DNA of 64,000 nt from JBBPZA01 sp963797015 (GTDB lineage: Bacteria > Actinomycetota > Thermoleophilia > Solirubrobacterales > Solirubrobacteraceae), in assembly GCA_963797015.1 (NCBI GenBank), contig CAWCNV010000006.1, forward strand, positions 62,001-126,000, given 5' to 3'. This document shows positions 1-7,461 of the stretch, piece by piece. The notes below the pieces were generated by a model. The model did not search any database, was not told where the DNA came from, and saw only the letters and a program-made list of their open reading frames with translations. Each line of letters begins with the position of its first letter. Position 1 is the stretch's first letter. The position numbers and the translations under genes were made by a program.

Positions 1-1
1 C

Positions 2-70
2 TCGGCGGCGGTGGGCCACGTCCGTGCACCGGACGTCGCGCCCGTCGGCACCCACTTCCGCTTCGATTGA
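2..70 (+). CDS. C-terminal end of an unidentified protein (5' truncated by window)
   Basis: An open frame enters from the left edge, ends in the residues THFRFD and stops at TGA 68-70. That stop overlaps the TTG start of the next gene as TTGA, so the two are probably translationally coupled. Only 22 residues are visible, too few to name a family. The call rests on the overlap and on codon use typical of the window. Confidence 0.45.
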   Translation, partial: SAAVGHVRAPDVAPVGTHFRFD

Positions 71-717
71 GCCCGCCCGCTGTCCTCGTCATGGCCGGCG
101 CGCCCAGTGCAGGGCAGGCCACCGCGCGGCTGGAGCCGTTGCTCGGGCCGCAGCGCTGCGCGCGCCTGCAAGAGGCGCTGATCGCTCGCGCGGTGGCCTG
201 GGCGGGCGAGATCGGCGCGCGCGCGTGGGTCGCGTGCACGCCGGCGGACGCCCGCGACGAGGTCGAGGCCTGTGCTCCCGGGGCGGTGGTCTTCGCGCAG
301 CAGGGTCGTGACGCGGGCGCGCGCCTGGTCGGCGCGGCGCGGCGCGTCTTCGACGAGAGCGAAGGACCGCTGCTGGCGATCGGCACCGGCCTTCCGACAC
401 TGCAGGCGCGCCACGCGGCGGCTGCGCTCGACGACCTCGCCGCCGGCTGCGACGTCTCGGTGGGGCCGGCCGCGGACGGCGGCTGCTACCTGATCGCGAC
501 ACGCACGCTCCACCCCGAGGTGCTCGCCGTGAGCGACGGGGTGTGGGCCGGCCCGCGCGGGTTCGAGCTGACGATGGCCGCGGCGCACGGGGCCGGGCTC
601 GAATTGGGGATGCTGCGTTTGGAGGTGGCGCTGGGCACGCCCTCCGACGTGCGCTGGCTGCTGCTCGACCGCGGGCTGCCGGACGACGTCGCGGCGATCC
701 TGCGCGGCGCGCGCTGA
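67..717 (+). CDS. DUF2064/TIGR04282-type glycosyltransferase
   Basis: A 216-residue protein of the small GT-A-like family DUF2064 (TIGR04282), relatives of which transfer or activate sugars or cofactors in the cytosol. Visible family features are the N-terminal strand with a short P-loop-like turn and TARLEPLLG (approx. 15-25), the central LLAIGTGLP segment where the family has IGTDxP, and the GPAADGGCYLIA motif (approx. 137-148) matching the GPAxDGGYYLIG signature. The Asp of IGTD is replaced by Gly, so metal or substrate binding may be altered. The chosen TTG start overlaps the upstream stop; an internal ATG at 91 is the alternative. The substrate is unknown. Confidence 0.75.
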   Translation: MSPPAVLVMAGAPSAGQATARLEPLLGPQRCARLQEALIARAVAWAGEIGARAWVACTPADARDEVEACAPGAVVFAQQGRDAGARLVGAARRVFDESEGPLLAIGTGLPTLQARHAAAALDDLAAGCDVSVGPAADGGCYLIATRTLHPEVLAVSDGVWAGPRGFELTMAAAHGAGLELGMLRLEVALGTPSDVRWLLLDRGLPDDVAAILRGAR

Positions 718-763
718 GCGTGCTCGCCGAGAGGCGCGACCGTCGGCCTCGGCCGTTGCCTCG

Positions 764-1759
764 CTAGAGGCCGGACGTGCAGGTGCGACAGCCGGGAAGC
801 ACCGCGTCGAGGTGAGCGACTCCCGGCACGTTCGCGTCCCTCACGAGCCGCTTCAACGCCTTCCTGTCGCCCTTGAGGTAGCGGTCGAAGAAGTCCGTGG
901 TGGAGTTGATCGTCGGGTCGGACCAGGGCGACACGTACGGGATGTGCTGAGCTTTCTCGAGCGTCACGAAAGCCTTGGGCGGCGGCGCCTTGCGGTAGGC
1001 GTTCTGGCTGCCGGCGTAGGGAACGATGTTGTCGGCCGTGCCGTGCACGAGGAGCAGCGGCGGGGTGGGCGTGGTGAAGAAGCTGCCGTTCGGGAACGGG
1101 AGCTGGATCCCGGACCACGCGACCGCGGCGTCGACGCGCCGATCGACGCAGCAGCTGTTGGTGAAGCCGAAAGTCGTGATCGCTCCGAGCGAGTGACCGG
1201 CCACCCCGATGCGGTGCCTGGCTACGGTCCGCCGCAGGTCGCCCCGCGGACCGGCCAGCCGCAGCACGCGGGTGAGCACGAAGCTCACGTCCGCCGGCTG
1301 GTTCACGTAGGCGGCGACCGAAGGACCGCCGGGTGCCCCGGCGCTCGAGAGCGGAAACGTCGGCGCGGCGACCACGTAGCCCGCCCGGACGATCCGCTCG
1401 AGTATCGGCCTGTACGCGGGCCCGTTTGCCAGGACGCCGTGCGAGAAGACGATCAGGGGGAAGTCGCGGCCCTTCCGTAGCGGCGGCGCGTTGTCCCGTG
1501 AGGGAGCAGCCGGATCGCCCTTCGCGGGATAGAGGACGAGCGTGGGCAAGGTCCGGGTCGGAGCGCCCGGGTAAGTGCCGTTTCGCTCCGTGGGCCGGCT
1601 CGTGTCGACGAACGTGTAGGTGTGCGCGCCGACTGCGTAGGGGCCGCGGGTCTTCGCCGCCGCCGGAGCCTGCGCACCCACGAGGTTCACGCCCACGGCG
1701 AGCGCGAGCACGACCAGAAGCGCTCCGACTCGACGACTTCCCTGCTCGACGCTTGACAC
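764..1759 (-). CDS. secreted alpha/beta hydrolase (PAF-acetylhydrolase/chlorophyllase-like)
   Basis: A 331-residue exported serine hydrolase. It has an N-terminal signal peptide (hydrophobic about 12-30, AxA-like site near APAAA) and an alpha/beta-hydrolase fold of the PAF-acetylhydrolase isoform II/dienelactone type. The oxyanion strand reads IVFSHGV (103-109), the nucleophile elbow GHSLG puts Ser at 190, the acid is Asp243 in HGTADNIVP, and the His is 272 in AQHIPY. Paired cysteines (SCC, GCRTC) fit an extracytoplasmic enzyme. The start is GTG at 1759. It stands alone, converging on the glycosyltransferase. It is probably an esterase or lipase; the substrate cannot be read from sequence. 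Confidence 0.8.
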   Translation of the reverse strand: MSSVEQGSRRVGALLVVLALAVGVNLVGAQAPAAAKTRGPYAVGAHTYTFVDTSRPTERNGTYPGAPTRTLPTLVLYPAKGDPAAPSRDNAPPLRKGRDFPLIVFSHGVLANGPAYRPILERIVRAGYVVAAPTFPLSSAGAPGGPSVAAYVNQPADVSFVLTRVLRLAGPRGDLRRTVARHRIGVAGHSLGAITTFGFTNSCCVDRRVDAAVAWSGIQLPFPNGSFFTTPTPPLLLVHGTADNIVPYAGSQNAYRKAPPPKAFVTLEKAQHIPYVSPWSDPTINSTTDFFDRYLKGDRKALKRLVRDANVPGVAHLDAVLPGCRTCTSGL

Positions 1760-1891
1760 GGCGACCTCTCTCGCCTCCGATGGCCGACCCGTGACGACCC
1801 GGCGGCCACGCTACCAGCGGTGGCCCGGCGGTGGTCGCGGTTCGCGGGACCATGCGCCGCGGGCGGCCTCCACCGCCCCGCCCGCCACTCC

Positions 1892-1897
1892 TAGCAT
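1892..1897 (+). promoter_or_regulatory. -10 box of leaderless SDR gene
   Basis: TAGCAT lies exactly six bases before the GTG at 1904. Six other genes in the window share this arrangement. There is no Shine-Dalgarno, so the transcript is probably leaderless. Confidence 0.6.
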
Positions 1898-1903
1898 GAG
1901 GGC

Positions 1904-2743
1904 GTGCGCGCGCTCGAGGAGTCGACCGTGCTGATCACAGGCTCGACCGACGGCCTCGGCCGCCGGGTCGCACGCGATCTGGCCGCGGGCGGTGCGACGG
2001 TGATCGTCCACGGCCGAAGCGAGGAGCGCGGGCGGCGCGCGGTCGCGGAGATCATCGAGGAGACGGGCAACGAGGGGACCTCGCTCGTGCTCGCCGACCT
2101 CGCGTCGCTCGAAGCGGTCCGCGCGCTCGCGCGTCACGTGCGCGAGCGGACCGACCGGTTGCACGTGCTGGTCAACAACGCGGGCATCGGGGCGGGACCG
2201 CGCGGGGGCGAGGCCGCGCGCGAGCTCAGCGCCGACCGCTACGAGCTGCGCTTCGCCGTGAACTACCTGTCGCACTTCCTGCTCACCCACCTGCTGCTGG
2301 ACCTGCTGCGAGCGAGCGCACCCGCGCGGATCGTCGACGTTGCTTCGATCGGCCAGCACCCCATCGACTTCGACGACGTGATGCTCGAGCACGGCTACGA
2401 CGGCTTCCGCGCGTACGCGCAGAGCAAGCTCGCGCAGGTGATGTTCACCTTCGAGCTCGCCGACAGGCTGGGGCCTTCGGCCGGGGTGACGGTCAACGCC
2501 CTGCATCCGGCGACGCTGATGGACACCAAGATGGTCTTCGAGAGCTTCGGCTCGGCGCGCACGCGCGTCGAGGACGGAGCCCGCGCGACCGAGAGGCTGA
2601 TCGCGGACCCGGCGCTCGACGGCGTCACCGGCCGCTACTTCGACGCCACCGAGAAGTCCCGCGCCGACCCCCAGGCCTACGATCCGGAGGCCCGCCGCCG
2701 GCTCTGGGAGCTCAGCGAGCGCCTGACGGGAGTCGCCTCCTAG
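1904..2743 (+). CDS. short-chain dehydrogenase/reductase
   Basis: A 279-residue classical-type SDR, a cytosolic NAD(P)-dependent oxidoreductase. The cofactor motif TGSTDGLG is at 12-19, NNAG at 92-95, the catalytic Ser at 149 and YxxxK at Tyr172/Lys176. The sequence resembles the retinol-dehydrogenase/WW-domain-oxidoreductase-like SDRs of actinobacteria (NYLSHFLLTHLLL, then LHPATLMDTKM). HGRSEE after the second strand, with Arg in place of an acidic residue, suggests NADPH preference. It is monocistronic, with the GTG start six bases after a TAGCAT box. The substrate is unknown. Confidence 0.85.
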   Translation: MRALEESTVLITGSTDGLGRRVARDLAAGGATVIVHGRSEERGRRAVAEIIEETGNEGTSLVLADLASLEAVRALARHVRERTDRLHVLVNNAGIGAGPRGGEAARELSADRYELRFAVNYLSHFLLTHLLLDLLRASAPARIVDVASIGQHPIDFDDVMLEHGYDGFRAYAQSKLAQVMFTFELADRLGPSAGVTVNALHPATLMDTKMVFESFGSARTRVEDGARATERLIADPALDGVTGRYFDATEKSRADPQAYDPEARRRLWELSERLTGVAS

Positions 2744-2787
2744 CTCTGGCCGTCGCGCCGCTCGGCTGCGACCGCGCGTTCGCCGGC

Positions 2788-3473
2788 CTAGCTGCCGTGA
2801 TGCCCGCCGCCGCCGCCGGATGTGGCGACCGCGGCTGCCGCTCCTCCCGCAGCGGCAGCCGCCTGCGCGGCGCGGGCCACGTCGCCGACCGCCTTTCCCA
2901 CCAGCCCACGGTCGGCGACTGCCGTGGATCGCTGGATGGCGCGTGCCTCGCAGAGCGCGGCACGACCGTTGTGACCAAGTCGAACGGGAGCAGCAGCGAG
3001 AGCAGCGACGCGTCATCGAGGTCCGCGTCGCGCTCTGAAAGAACCACGGCCCCAAGGCGCTCGCGTAGGGCTCGCTCGGGGCCCGGATCGGCTTGCGGAG
3101 AGCGGGTGGGAGGGAGGAGGCCGAGCACCTTGCGCCGCTGCTCGACCGGCACGCCCTTCTCCACCTGCGCCTCGGCAAGCCGGCGGCGCAGCGGCCGCAG
3201 CTCCCGTGGCAGCCGCTCCGATCCACCCCTTCGCGGTCCGTGACCTCGACGAACCGCGGACCACGTCGAGCGCGGCGGCGACAACTTGATGCGACCGCAT
3301 GCGCGCTCCCTCGACAAGGGCGATCCGCCCGCTCTCCTCACGCAGCGCCGCGCCCCGTCCGAGGTCCATCAGGAGATCCCCGCCAGCCCTGGCTCGACGC
3401 CGCCGGCTCGATCCCGCCCACTGTCGTCGTCCAAGGCGAGCAAGAGCAACTGCTCGGCGAGGATGAGCTCCAT
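2788..3473 (-). pseudogene. GPP34 (GOLPH3-like) family protein, broken by frameshifts
   Basis: Read across frames, the minus strand encodes a GPP34/GOLPH3-family protein, a family that binds phosphoinositides in eukaryotes and is of unknown function in actinobacteria. It starts at ATG 3473 (LILAEQLLLLALDDDSGR) and stops in frame at 3369. It continues in a second frame (DLLMDLGRGAALREESGRIA, then RSRTAKGW) and shifts again near 3220 to PRELRPLRRRLAE with EQRRKVLGLLPPTR. A last shift near 2955 leads to RAIQRSTAVADRGLVGKAV and a Gly/His tail ending at 2788. The span is 686 nt, not a multiple of three. All domain landmarks are present in order, so the loss is recent, or the shifts are assembly errors. 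Confidence 0.8.
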
Positions 3474-3541
3474 CGCCCGACGGTACGGGCCACTGCCGAG
3501 TTCACGCTAGATTCGCGCGGACGCGGTGAGTCCCCTCGCGC

Positions 3542-3614
3542 TGGGGAGTGGTGTAACGGGCAAGCACGGGACACTTTGGCTGTCCAAGACGGGGTTCAAG
3601 TCCTCGCTCCCCAG
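3542..3614 (+). tRNA. tRNA-Gln (anticodon TTG)
   Basis: A complete cloverleaf. The acceptor TGGGGAG pairs with CTCCCCA. The anticodon arm GGACA-CTTTGGC-TGTCC gives anticodon TTG (Gln, codon CAA). The T arm is CGGGG-TTCAAGT-CCTCG. The discriminator is G and no CCA is encoded. An HNH endonuclease gene begins 40 bases downstream. Confidence 0.95.
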
Positions 3615-3654
3615 TTGCCGATTCGGGCTATCCGTCCGGTCAAGAAGCGAACAT

Positions 3655-4461
3655 ATGTTCGCAATGAGAGGAGGGCCCAGGTACACCGAAGACGAGGCGC
3701 GCCGGGCCATCGTCGCCTCGTTGTGCTGGGCGGAAGCCCTCAGACGTCTCGGTGTTCGTCCATCGGGCGGGCACCACAAGACGCTCAAGAAGTGGGCGCT
3801 CAGGTGGCGGATCTCGACCGACCATTTCGATGCCAACGCCGCCCGAGGTAGGGCCGGCAGCACGCGTCGGCGACCCATCGAGACACTGCTGGTGGCGCAC
3901 TCGACCTACGCCAGAGGTCACCTCAAGGCGCGGCTCTACAACGAGGGGCTCAAGCGACGCGCCTGCGAGCTGTGCGGTCAAGGCGAGACCTGGCAAGGCC
4001 GTCGCATGTCACTCATCCTTGATCACGTCAACGGAGTGGGCGATGACAACCGGATCGAGAACCTCCGAATCGTTTGCCCGAACTGCGCCGCAACTCTCGA
4101 GACCCACTGCGGGCGGAACATTTTGCTCGTCGAACGTGAATGCGCTCGTTGCGAGCAACGCTTCCTGCCTCGCTACCAAGGCCAGCGATACTGCTCGCGC
4201 GATTGCTGGCACGCGAGTGAAAAGCAGTACCTTCGTGTCCCGCGCCCGGAACGACGCAAAGTCGAGCGGCCTGCTTACGAGCGGCTGATCGCCGAGCTGG
4301 AGGCGACGAGCTATCTCGCGGTTGGGAGGAAGTACGGCGTCTCGGACAACGCCGTGCGAAAGTGGGTGCGGTGGTATGAGGGGGAGCGGGCGCGGAGTGC
4401 CCCCGGTGGCGATGATCGCCCCGCGACCTTAGGAGGTCCGTGCACCAGTACGACGAGCTGA
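3655..4461 (+). CDS. HNH endonuclease with zinc knuckles and terminal HTH segments
   Basis: A 268-residue probable homing-type or mobile HNH nuclease. It has an N-terminal HTH-like segment (10-52). The HNH core contains CELC (104-107), the catalytic LILDHVNG (121-127), DDNRIENLRIVCPNC (130-144) and HCGRN. A treble-clef CARC...YC...C (163-184) follows, then a C-terminal HTH (SYLAVGRKYGVSDNAVRKW, 219-237). The gene sits just behind tRNA-Gln and runs 22 nt into the decarboxylase gene. Its base composition is visibly less GC-rich than its neighbours (AT-rich codons around 4060-4220), consistent with transfer. The ATG at 3655 is used because earlier in-frame starts lie inside the tRNA. Confidence 0.85.
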   Translation: MFAMRGGPRYTEDEARRAIVASLCWAEALRRLGVRPSGGHHKTLKKWALRWRISTDHFDANAARGRAGSTRRRPIETLLVAHSTYARGHLKARLYNEGLKRRACELCGQGETWQGRRMSLILDHVNGVGDDNRIENLRIVCPNCAATLETHCGRNILLVERECARCEQRFLPRYQGQRYCSRDCWHASEKQYLRVPRPERRKVERPAYERLIAELEATSYLAVGRKYGVSDNAVRKWVRWYEGERARSAPGGDDRPATLGGPCTSTTS

Positions 4462-5804
4462 CCGAGCGCATCGCGAAGGCCGTGTACGCCTACACGGAGT
4501 GGCGGCTGCGGCTGGATCCGGTGCCGTTGGACTCCGGGATGTCGCGCGAGCGGCTCGACGAGCGGATGGGCGGGCTGCTCGGGGCGGAGGGCAACGACCC
4601 CGTCAAGGTGCTCTCGCTGTACGACGAGACGGTCTCGCGGGCGGTCATCTCGCCCGACAGCCCTCGCTTCCTCGCCTTCATCCCCGCCGCTCCGACGAAG
4701 GCCGCGCTGCTGTTCGACATGGTCGTGTCGTGCGCGTCGGTCCAGGGCACGTCGTGGCTCGAGGCCGCGGGTGCGGTGCATGCCGAGAACCAGGTGCTGC
4801 GGCTGCTGGCCGAGACGGCGGGGCTGCCCGAGACGGCCGGCGGCTGCTTCGTGTCCGGCGGATCGGCCGGCAACCTGTCTGCGCTCGTGGTCGCGCGCGA
4901 GGTCGCGCGGCGCGAGCGCGCGCGAGCCGGCGGCGAGCAGCCGGCCCGCTGGCGGGTCGCGATCAGCGACCAGGCGCACTCGTCGATCGACAACGCGCTG
5001 CGGATCATCGGCGTGGATCCGCTGCGGGTCCCCGACGACGACCATCGGCTCACGGGCGAGCGGCTGAGCGCAGCCCTCGACGCCGACGGCGACGCGGCGT
5101 CGGTGTGCGGCGTCGTCGCGACCGCCGGTACCACGAACGCGGGCCTGATCGACGATCTCGCGGGCGTGGGGGAGCTCGCGCGCGAGCGCGGCCTGTGGTT
5201 CCACGTCGACGCCGCCTACGGCGGGGCGGCGCTGTTCGCGGCGAGCGTCCGCGGCCGCCTCGCGGGCCTCGAGCAGGCGGACTCGTTCGTCGTGGATCCG
5301 CACAAGTGGCTCTTCGCCCCGTTCGACTGCGCCGCGCTGCTGTATCGCGATCCCACCCTCGCGCGCGCGGTCCACACCCAGGACGCGTCCTACCTGGACG
5401 TCATCCACGAGCGACCGGACGAGTGGAACCCGAGCGACTACGCCTACCACCTCACCCGTCGCGCGCGCGGGCTGCCGCTGTGGTTCTCGATCGCGGTGCA
5501 CGGCACAGACGCGTACGGCGCGGCGATCGAGACCGCGCTCGCGCTCGCCCGCGAGGCGGCCGAGGTGATCCGCGCCACGCCCGAGCTCGAGCTGATCCGC
5601 GAGCCCGAGCTCGCGGTCGTCCTGTTCCGGCGCAGAGGCTGGGATGCGCACGACTACCACCGCTGGGCGGCGCGTCTGCTCGCCGACCAGGTCGCGTTCG
5701 TCACCCCATCGTCGTGGGAGGGTGAGACCGTGGCCCGGCTCGTCTTCCTGCACCCGCGGACGACGATCGACCTCGTCCGGGAGATCGTGGGGAGGATGGC
5801 GTGA
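4440..5804 (+). CDS. PLP-dependent group II amino-acid decarboxylase
   Basis: A 454-residue cytosolic decarboxylase of the aromatic-L-amino-acid/glutamate decarboxylase fold. PLP-binding landmarks are SGGSAGNLSALV (139-150), the ring-stacking His180 in SDQAHSS, Asp257 in HVDAAYGGAA, and the Schiff-base Lys289 in VDPHKWLF. The length fits the family. The start is GTG 4440, preceded by AGGAGG at 4431-4436, one of the strongest ribosome-binding sites in the window, which lies inside the HNH gene. A relay mini-ORF links it to the ureohydrolase downstream. Likely substrates are aromatic amino acids or diaminobutyrate; a role in polyamine or amine metabolism is suggested by the neighbour but not proven. 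Confidence 0.88.
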   Translation: MHQYDELTERIAKAVYAYTEWRLRLDPVPLDSGMSRERLDERMGGLLGAEGNDPVKVLSLYDETVSRAVISPDSPRFLAFIPAAPTKAALLFDMVVSCASVQGTSWLEAAGAVHAENQVLRLLAETAGLPETAGGCFVSGGSAGNLSALVVAREVARRERARAGGEQPARWRVAISDQAHSSIDNALRIIGVDPLRVPDDDHRLTGERLSAALDADGDAASVCGVVATAGTTNAGLIDDLAGVGELARERGLWFHVDAAYGGAALFAASVRGRLAGLEQADSFVVDPHKWLFAPFDCAALLYRDPTLARAVHTQDASYLDVIHERPDEWNPSDYAYHLTRRARGLPLWFSIAVHGTDAYGAAIETALALAREAAEVIRATPELELIREPELAVVLFRRRGWDAHDYHRWAARLLADQVAFVTPSSWEGETVARLVFLHPRTTIDLVREIVGRMA

Positions 5805-5821
5805 TGGGTCGCGAGACGTGA
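5801..5821 (+). other. six-codon relay mini-ORF between decarboxylase and ureohydrolase
   Basis: GTG ATG GGT CGC GAG ACG TGA. Its GTG overlaps the decarboxylase stop (GTGA 5801-5804), and its own TGA overlaps the GTG of the ureohydrolase (GTGA 5818-5821). It could carry terminating ribosomes across the 13-base gap. It is seen only as an arrangement of codons; no peptide function is implied. Confidence 0.4.
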
Positions 5822-6783
5822 TCGATCCTCTCGAACGCTGGCGCGAGTACGGCGAGAAGCCCGACTTCGCCGGCCTGCTCACGTTCGGCGGCATGCCCTA
5901 CACCGAGGACCCGGGGGAACTGGAGGGCGTGGACGTCGCGATCGTCGGGGCACCCACCGACGACCTCGTCTCCGACCGGCCGGGCGCCCGCTTCGGCCCG
6001 CGTGCGATCCGGGGCGCGAGCTGCCCGTCGGGCCCTCACCTCGAGGCGGGGATCGACGGCATTTCCAGCCTGCGCGTCGTCGACTACGGCGACGCGCCCG
6101 TGCTGCCGGCCGACCCCGCGCGCACGCACGAGGCGATCGAGCGCACCGTCGGCGAGGTGGTCGCGGCCGCAGCCGTCCCGATCGTGCTCGGCGGCGACCA
6201 CGGGATCGCCGAGCCCGACATCCGCGCCTGCGCCGCGCGGCACGGGCCCGTCGGCCTGGTGCACTTCGACACTCACACCGACACCGGCACGAGCGTCTTC
6301 GGGGTCGAGGTCTCGCACGGGACGCCGATGTACCGCCTGGTCGAGCAGGGCCGCGTCGACCCCCAACGCTACGTGCAGATCGGGCTGCGCGGCTACTGGC
6401 CGGGCGAGCCCGAGTTCGCCTGGCAGGCCGAGCGCGGGATCACGAGCTTCTTCATGCACGACGTGCGCGAGCACGGGATCGGCGAGATCGCGCGCCGCGC
6501 GCTCGAGCGGATCGGCTCCGGGCCGGCCTACCTGTCGGTCGACGTCGACGTGCTCGATCCGGCCTTCGCCCCGGGCACCGGGACCCCCGAGCCGGGCGGG
6601 ATGACCTCCGCCGACCTGCTCTGGGCGTGTCGCGAGCTCGCGGCCGGGCTCGAGCTGGTCGGAGCCGAGGTCGTGGAGGTGCTGCCCACCGCGATCGGCT
6701 CCGCCGACATCACGGCGCTGGTGGCCGATCGCGTGGTGCGCGAGATCGTCACCGGGATCGCACTGCGGAGGAGGGGCCGGTGA
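5818..6783 (+). CDS. agmatinase/arginase-family ureohydrolase
   Basis: A 321-residue binuclear manganese hydrolase that would release urea from a guanidino compound (agmatine, guanidinobutyrate or similar). The metal motifs are GGDHG (125-129, His128), HFDTHTDT (149-156, with Asp151, His153 and Asp155, although the usual second residue Ala is Thr), and SVDVDVLDPAFAPGTGTPEPGG (240-261, Asp242/Asp244). The N-terminal DRPGARFGPRAIR matches the substrate-loop region. The GTG start at 5818 overlaps the stop of a mini-ORF. Pairing with an amino-acid decarboxylase suggests decarboxylation followed by guanidine removal, but the decarboxylase is not an arginine decarboxylase by sequence. Confidence 0.85.
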   Translation: MIDPLERWREYGEKPDFAGLLTFGGMPYTEDPGELEGVDVAIVGAPTDDLVSDRPGARFGPRAIRGASCPSGPHLEAGIDGISSLRVVDYGDAPVLPADPARTHEAIERTVGEVVAAAAVPIVLGGDHGIAEPDIRACAARHGPVGLVHFDTHTDTGTSVFGVEVSHGTPMYRLVEQGRVDPQRYVQIGLRGYWPGEPEFAWQAERGITSFFMHDVREHGIGEIARRALERIGSGPAYLSVDVDVLDPAFAPGTGTPEPGGMTSADLLWACRELAAGLELVGAEVVEVLPTAIGSADITALVADRVVREIVTGIALRRRGR

Positions 6784-6936
6784 AGGGGTCGCGCAGCGCT
6801 GCGCGGGGCCGGTGAAGGGGTCGCGGCGGCGCTGCGCGGGGCCGGTGAAGCGGTCACCGCAGCGCTGCGCGGGGCCGGTGAAGGGGTCGCGGCGGCGGTC
6901 GCGCGGGGTGGTGAACCGGTCGCGGCGCCGCCGGGC
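6773..6936 (+). repeat. five degenerate 32-34 bp tandem repeats with GC-palindromic core
   Basis: Units begin at 6773, 6805, 6838, 6871 and 6905, each starting GGGGCCGGTGAA or a close variant. Copies 1 and 3 end in the palindrome GCAGCGCTGC. The first unit contains the stop codon of the ureohydrolase. The array fills the gap between two convergent genes. It may act as a terminator or be a slippage product; no coding function is visible. Confidence 0.75.
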
Positions 6937-6963
6937 GGGCGGGCGGGGGCCTGCGGGCGCCGC

Positions 6964-7461
6964 TCAGGCCGCCGGCCGCGCCTCGCGCGCGCGGCGGCGG
7001 GCGGCGGCGTTCTTGCGCAGCTGCTCGTGCTCGACCTGGCGCTTGAGCTGGCGCAGCGTGCGGCGCAGGTGGCTGCGGACGGTCCGCGCCGCGATGCGCT
7101 CGGCCAGGACGCCGAAGACGCCGGAGCCTGCGACGCCGTAGGACAGGCGCAGCTCGATGCGCGTGCGGCCGTTGTCCCGCGCGCGCACGCGCCAGCGCCC
7201 GCGCTGGTCGATCCCGGTGATCGAGTTCCACGCGATCTCGCGCGCCTCGACCCACTCGACGACCTCCACGAGCCCGCCGACCTCGGCCGACCCCACCCGC
7301 AGCAGCATCCGGTAGCGCGCTCCCTCGCCGGTGGGCTTCTCGCTCGCGACCTCCCAGCGCGTGAAGCCCGACATGAAGTGCAGGTAGCGCTCGGGATCGC
7401 CGAGCAGCTCCCACACCCCCTCGGGGGGCGCTGCGACCTCGACGATCTCGACGATCCTCAT
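6964..7461 (-). CDS. SRPBCC (START/polyketide-cyclase-like) protein
   Basis: A 165-residue cytosolic helix-grip protein. The N-terminal strand VEIVEVAAPPEGVWELLGDPERY is the typical SRPBCC opening, followed by alternating strands and a long C-terminal helix (LAERIAARTVRSHLRRTLRQL), as in the polyketide cyclase/dehydrase group. The last 25 residues are Arg/Ala-rich and probably disordered. Its ATG overlaps the stop of the acyltransferase (ATGA 7458-7461), so the two are one operon. A role in binding or transferring a lipid is inferred from this pairing. Confidence 0.78.
   Translation of the reverse strand: MRIVEIVEVAAPPEGVWELLGDPERYLHFMSGFTRWEVASEKPTGEGARYRMLLRVGSAEVGGLVEVVEWVEAREIAWNSITGIDQRGRWRVRARDNGRTRIELRLSYGVAGSGVFGVLAERIAARTVRSHLRRTLRQLKRQVEHEQLRKNAAARRRAREARPAA

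Noticed and set aside
3526..3654. Extension of the HNH gene upstream to 3526
   Set aside because: It would run through the tRNA-Gln; the ATG at 3655 is the first start beyond it.
4311..5894. Long open frame antisense to the decarboxylase
   Set aside because: Its translation is Arg/Ala/Pro-rich without motifs, while the plus strand has complete PLP motifs.
6773..6936. CRISPR array at the tandem repeats
   Set aside because: Units are contiguous and degenerate with no unique spacers; no cas genes are in the window.
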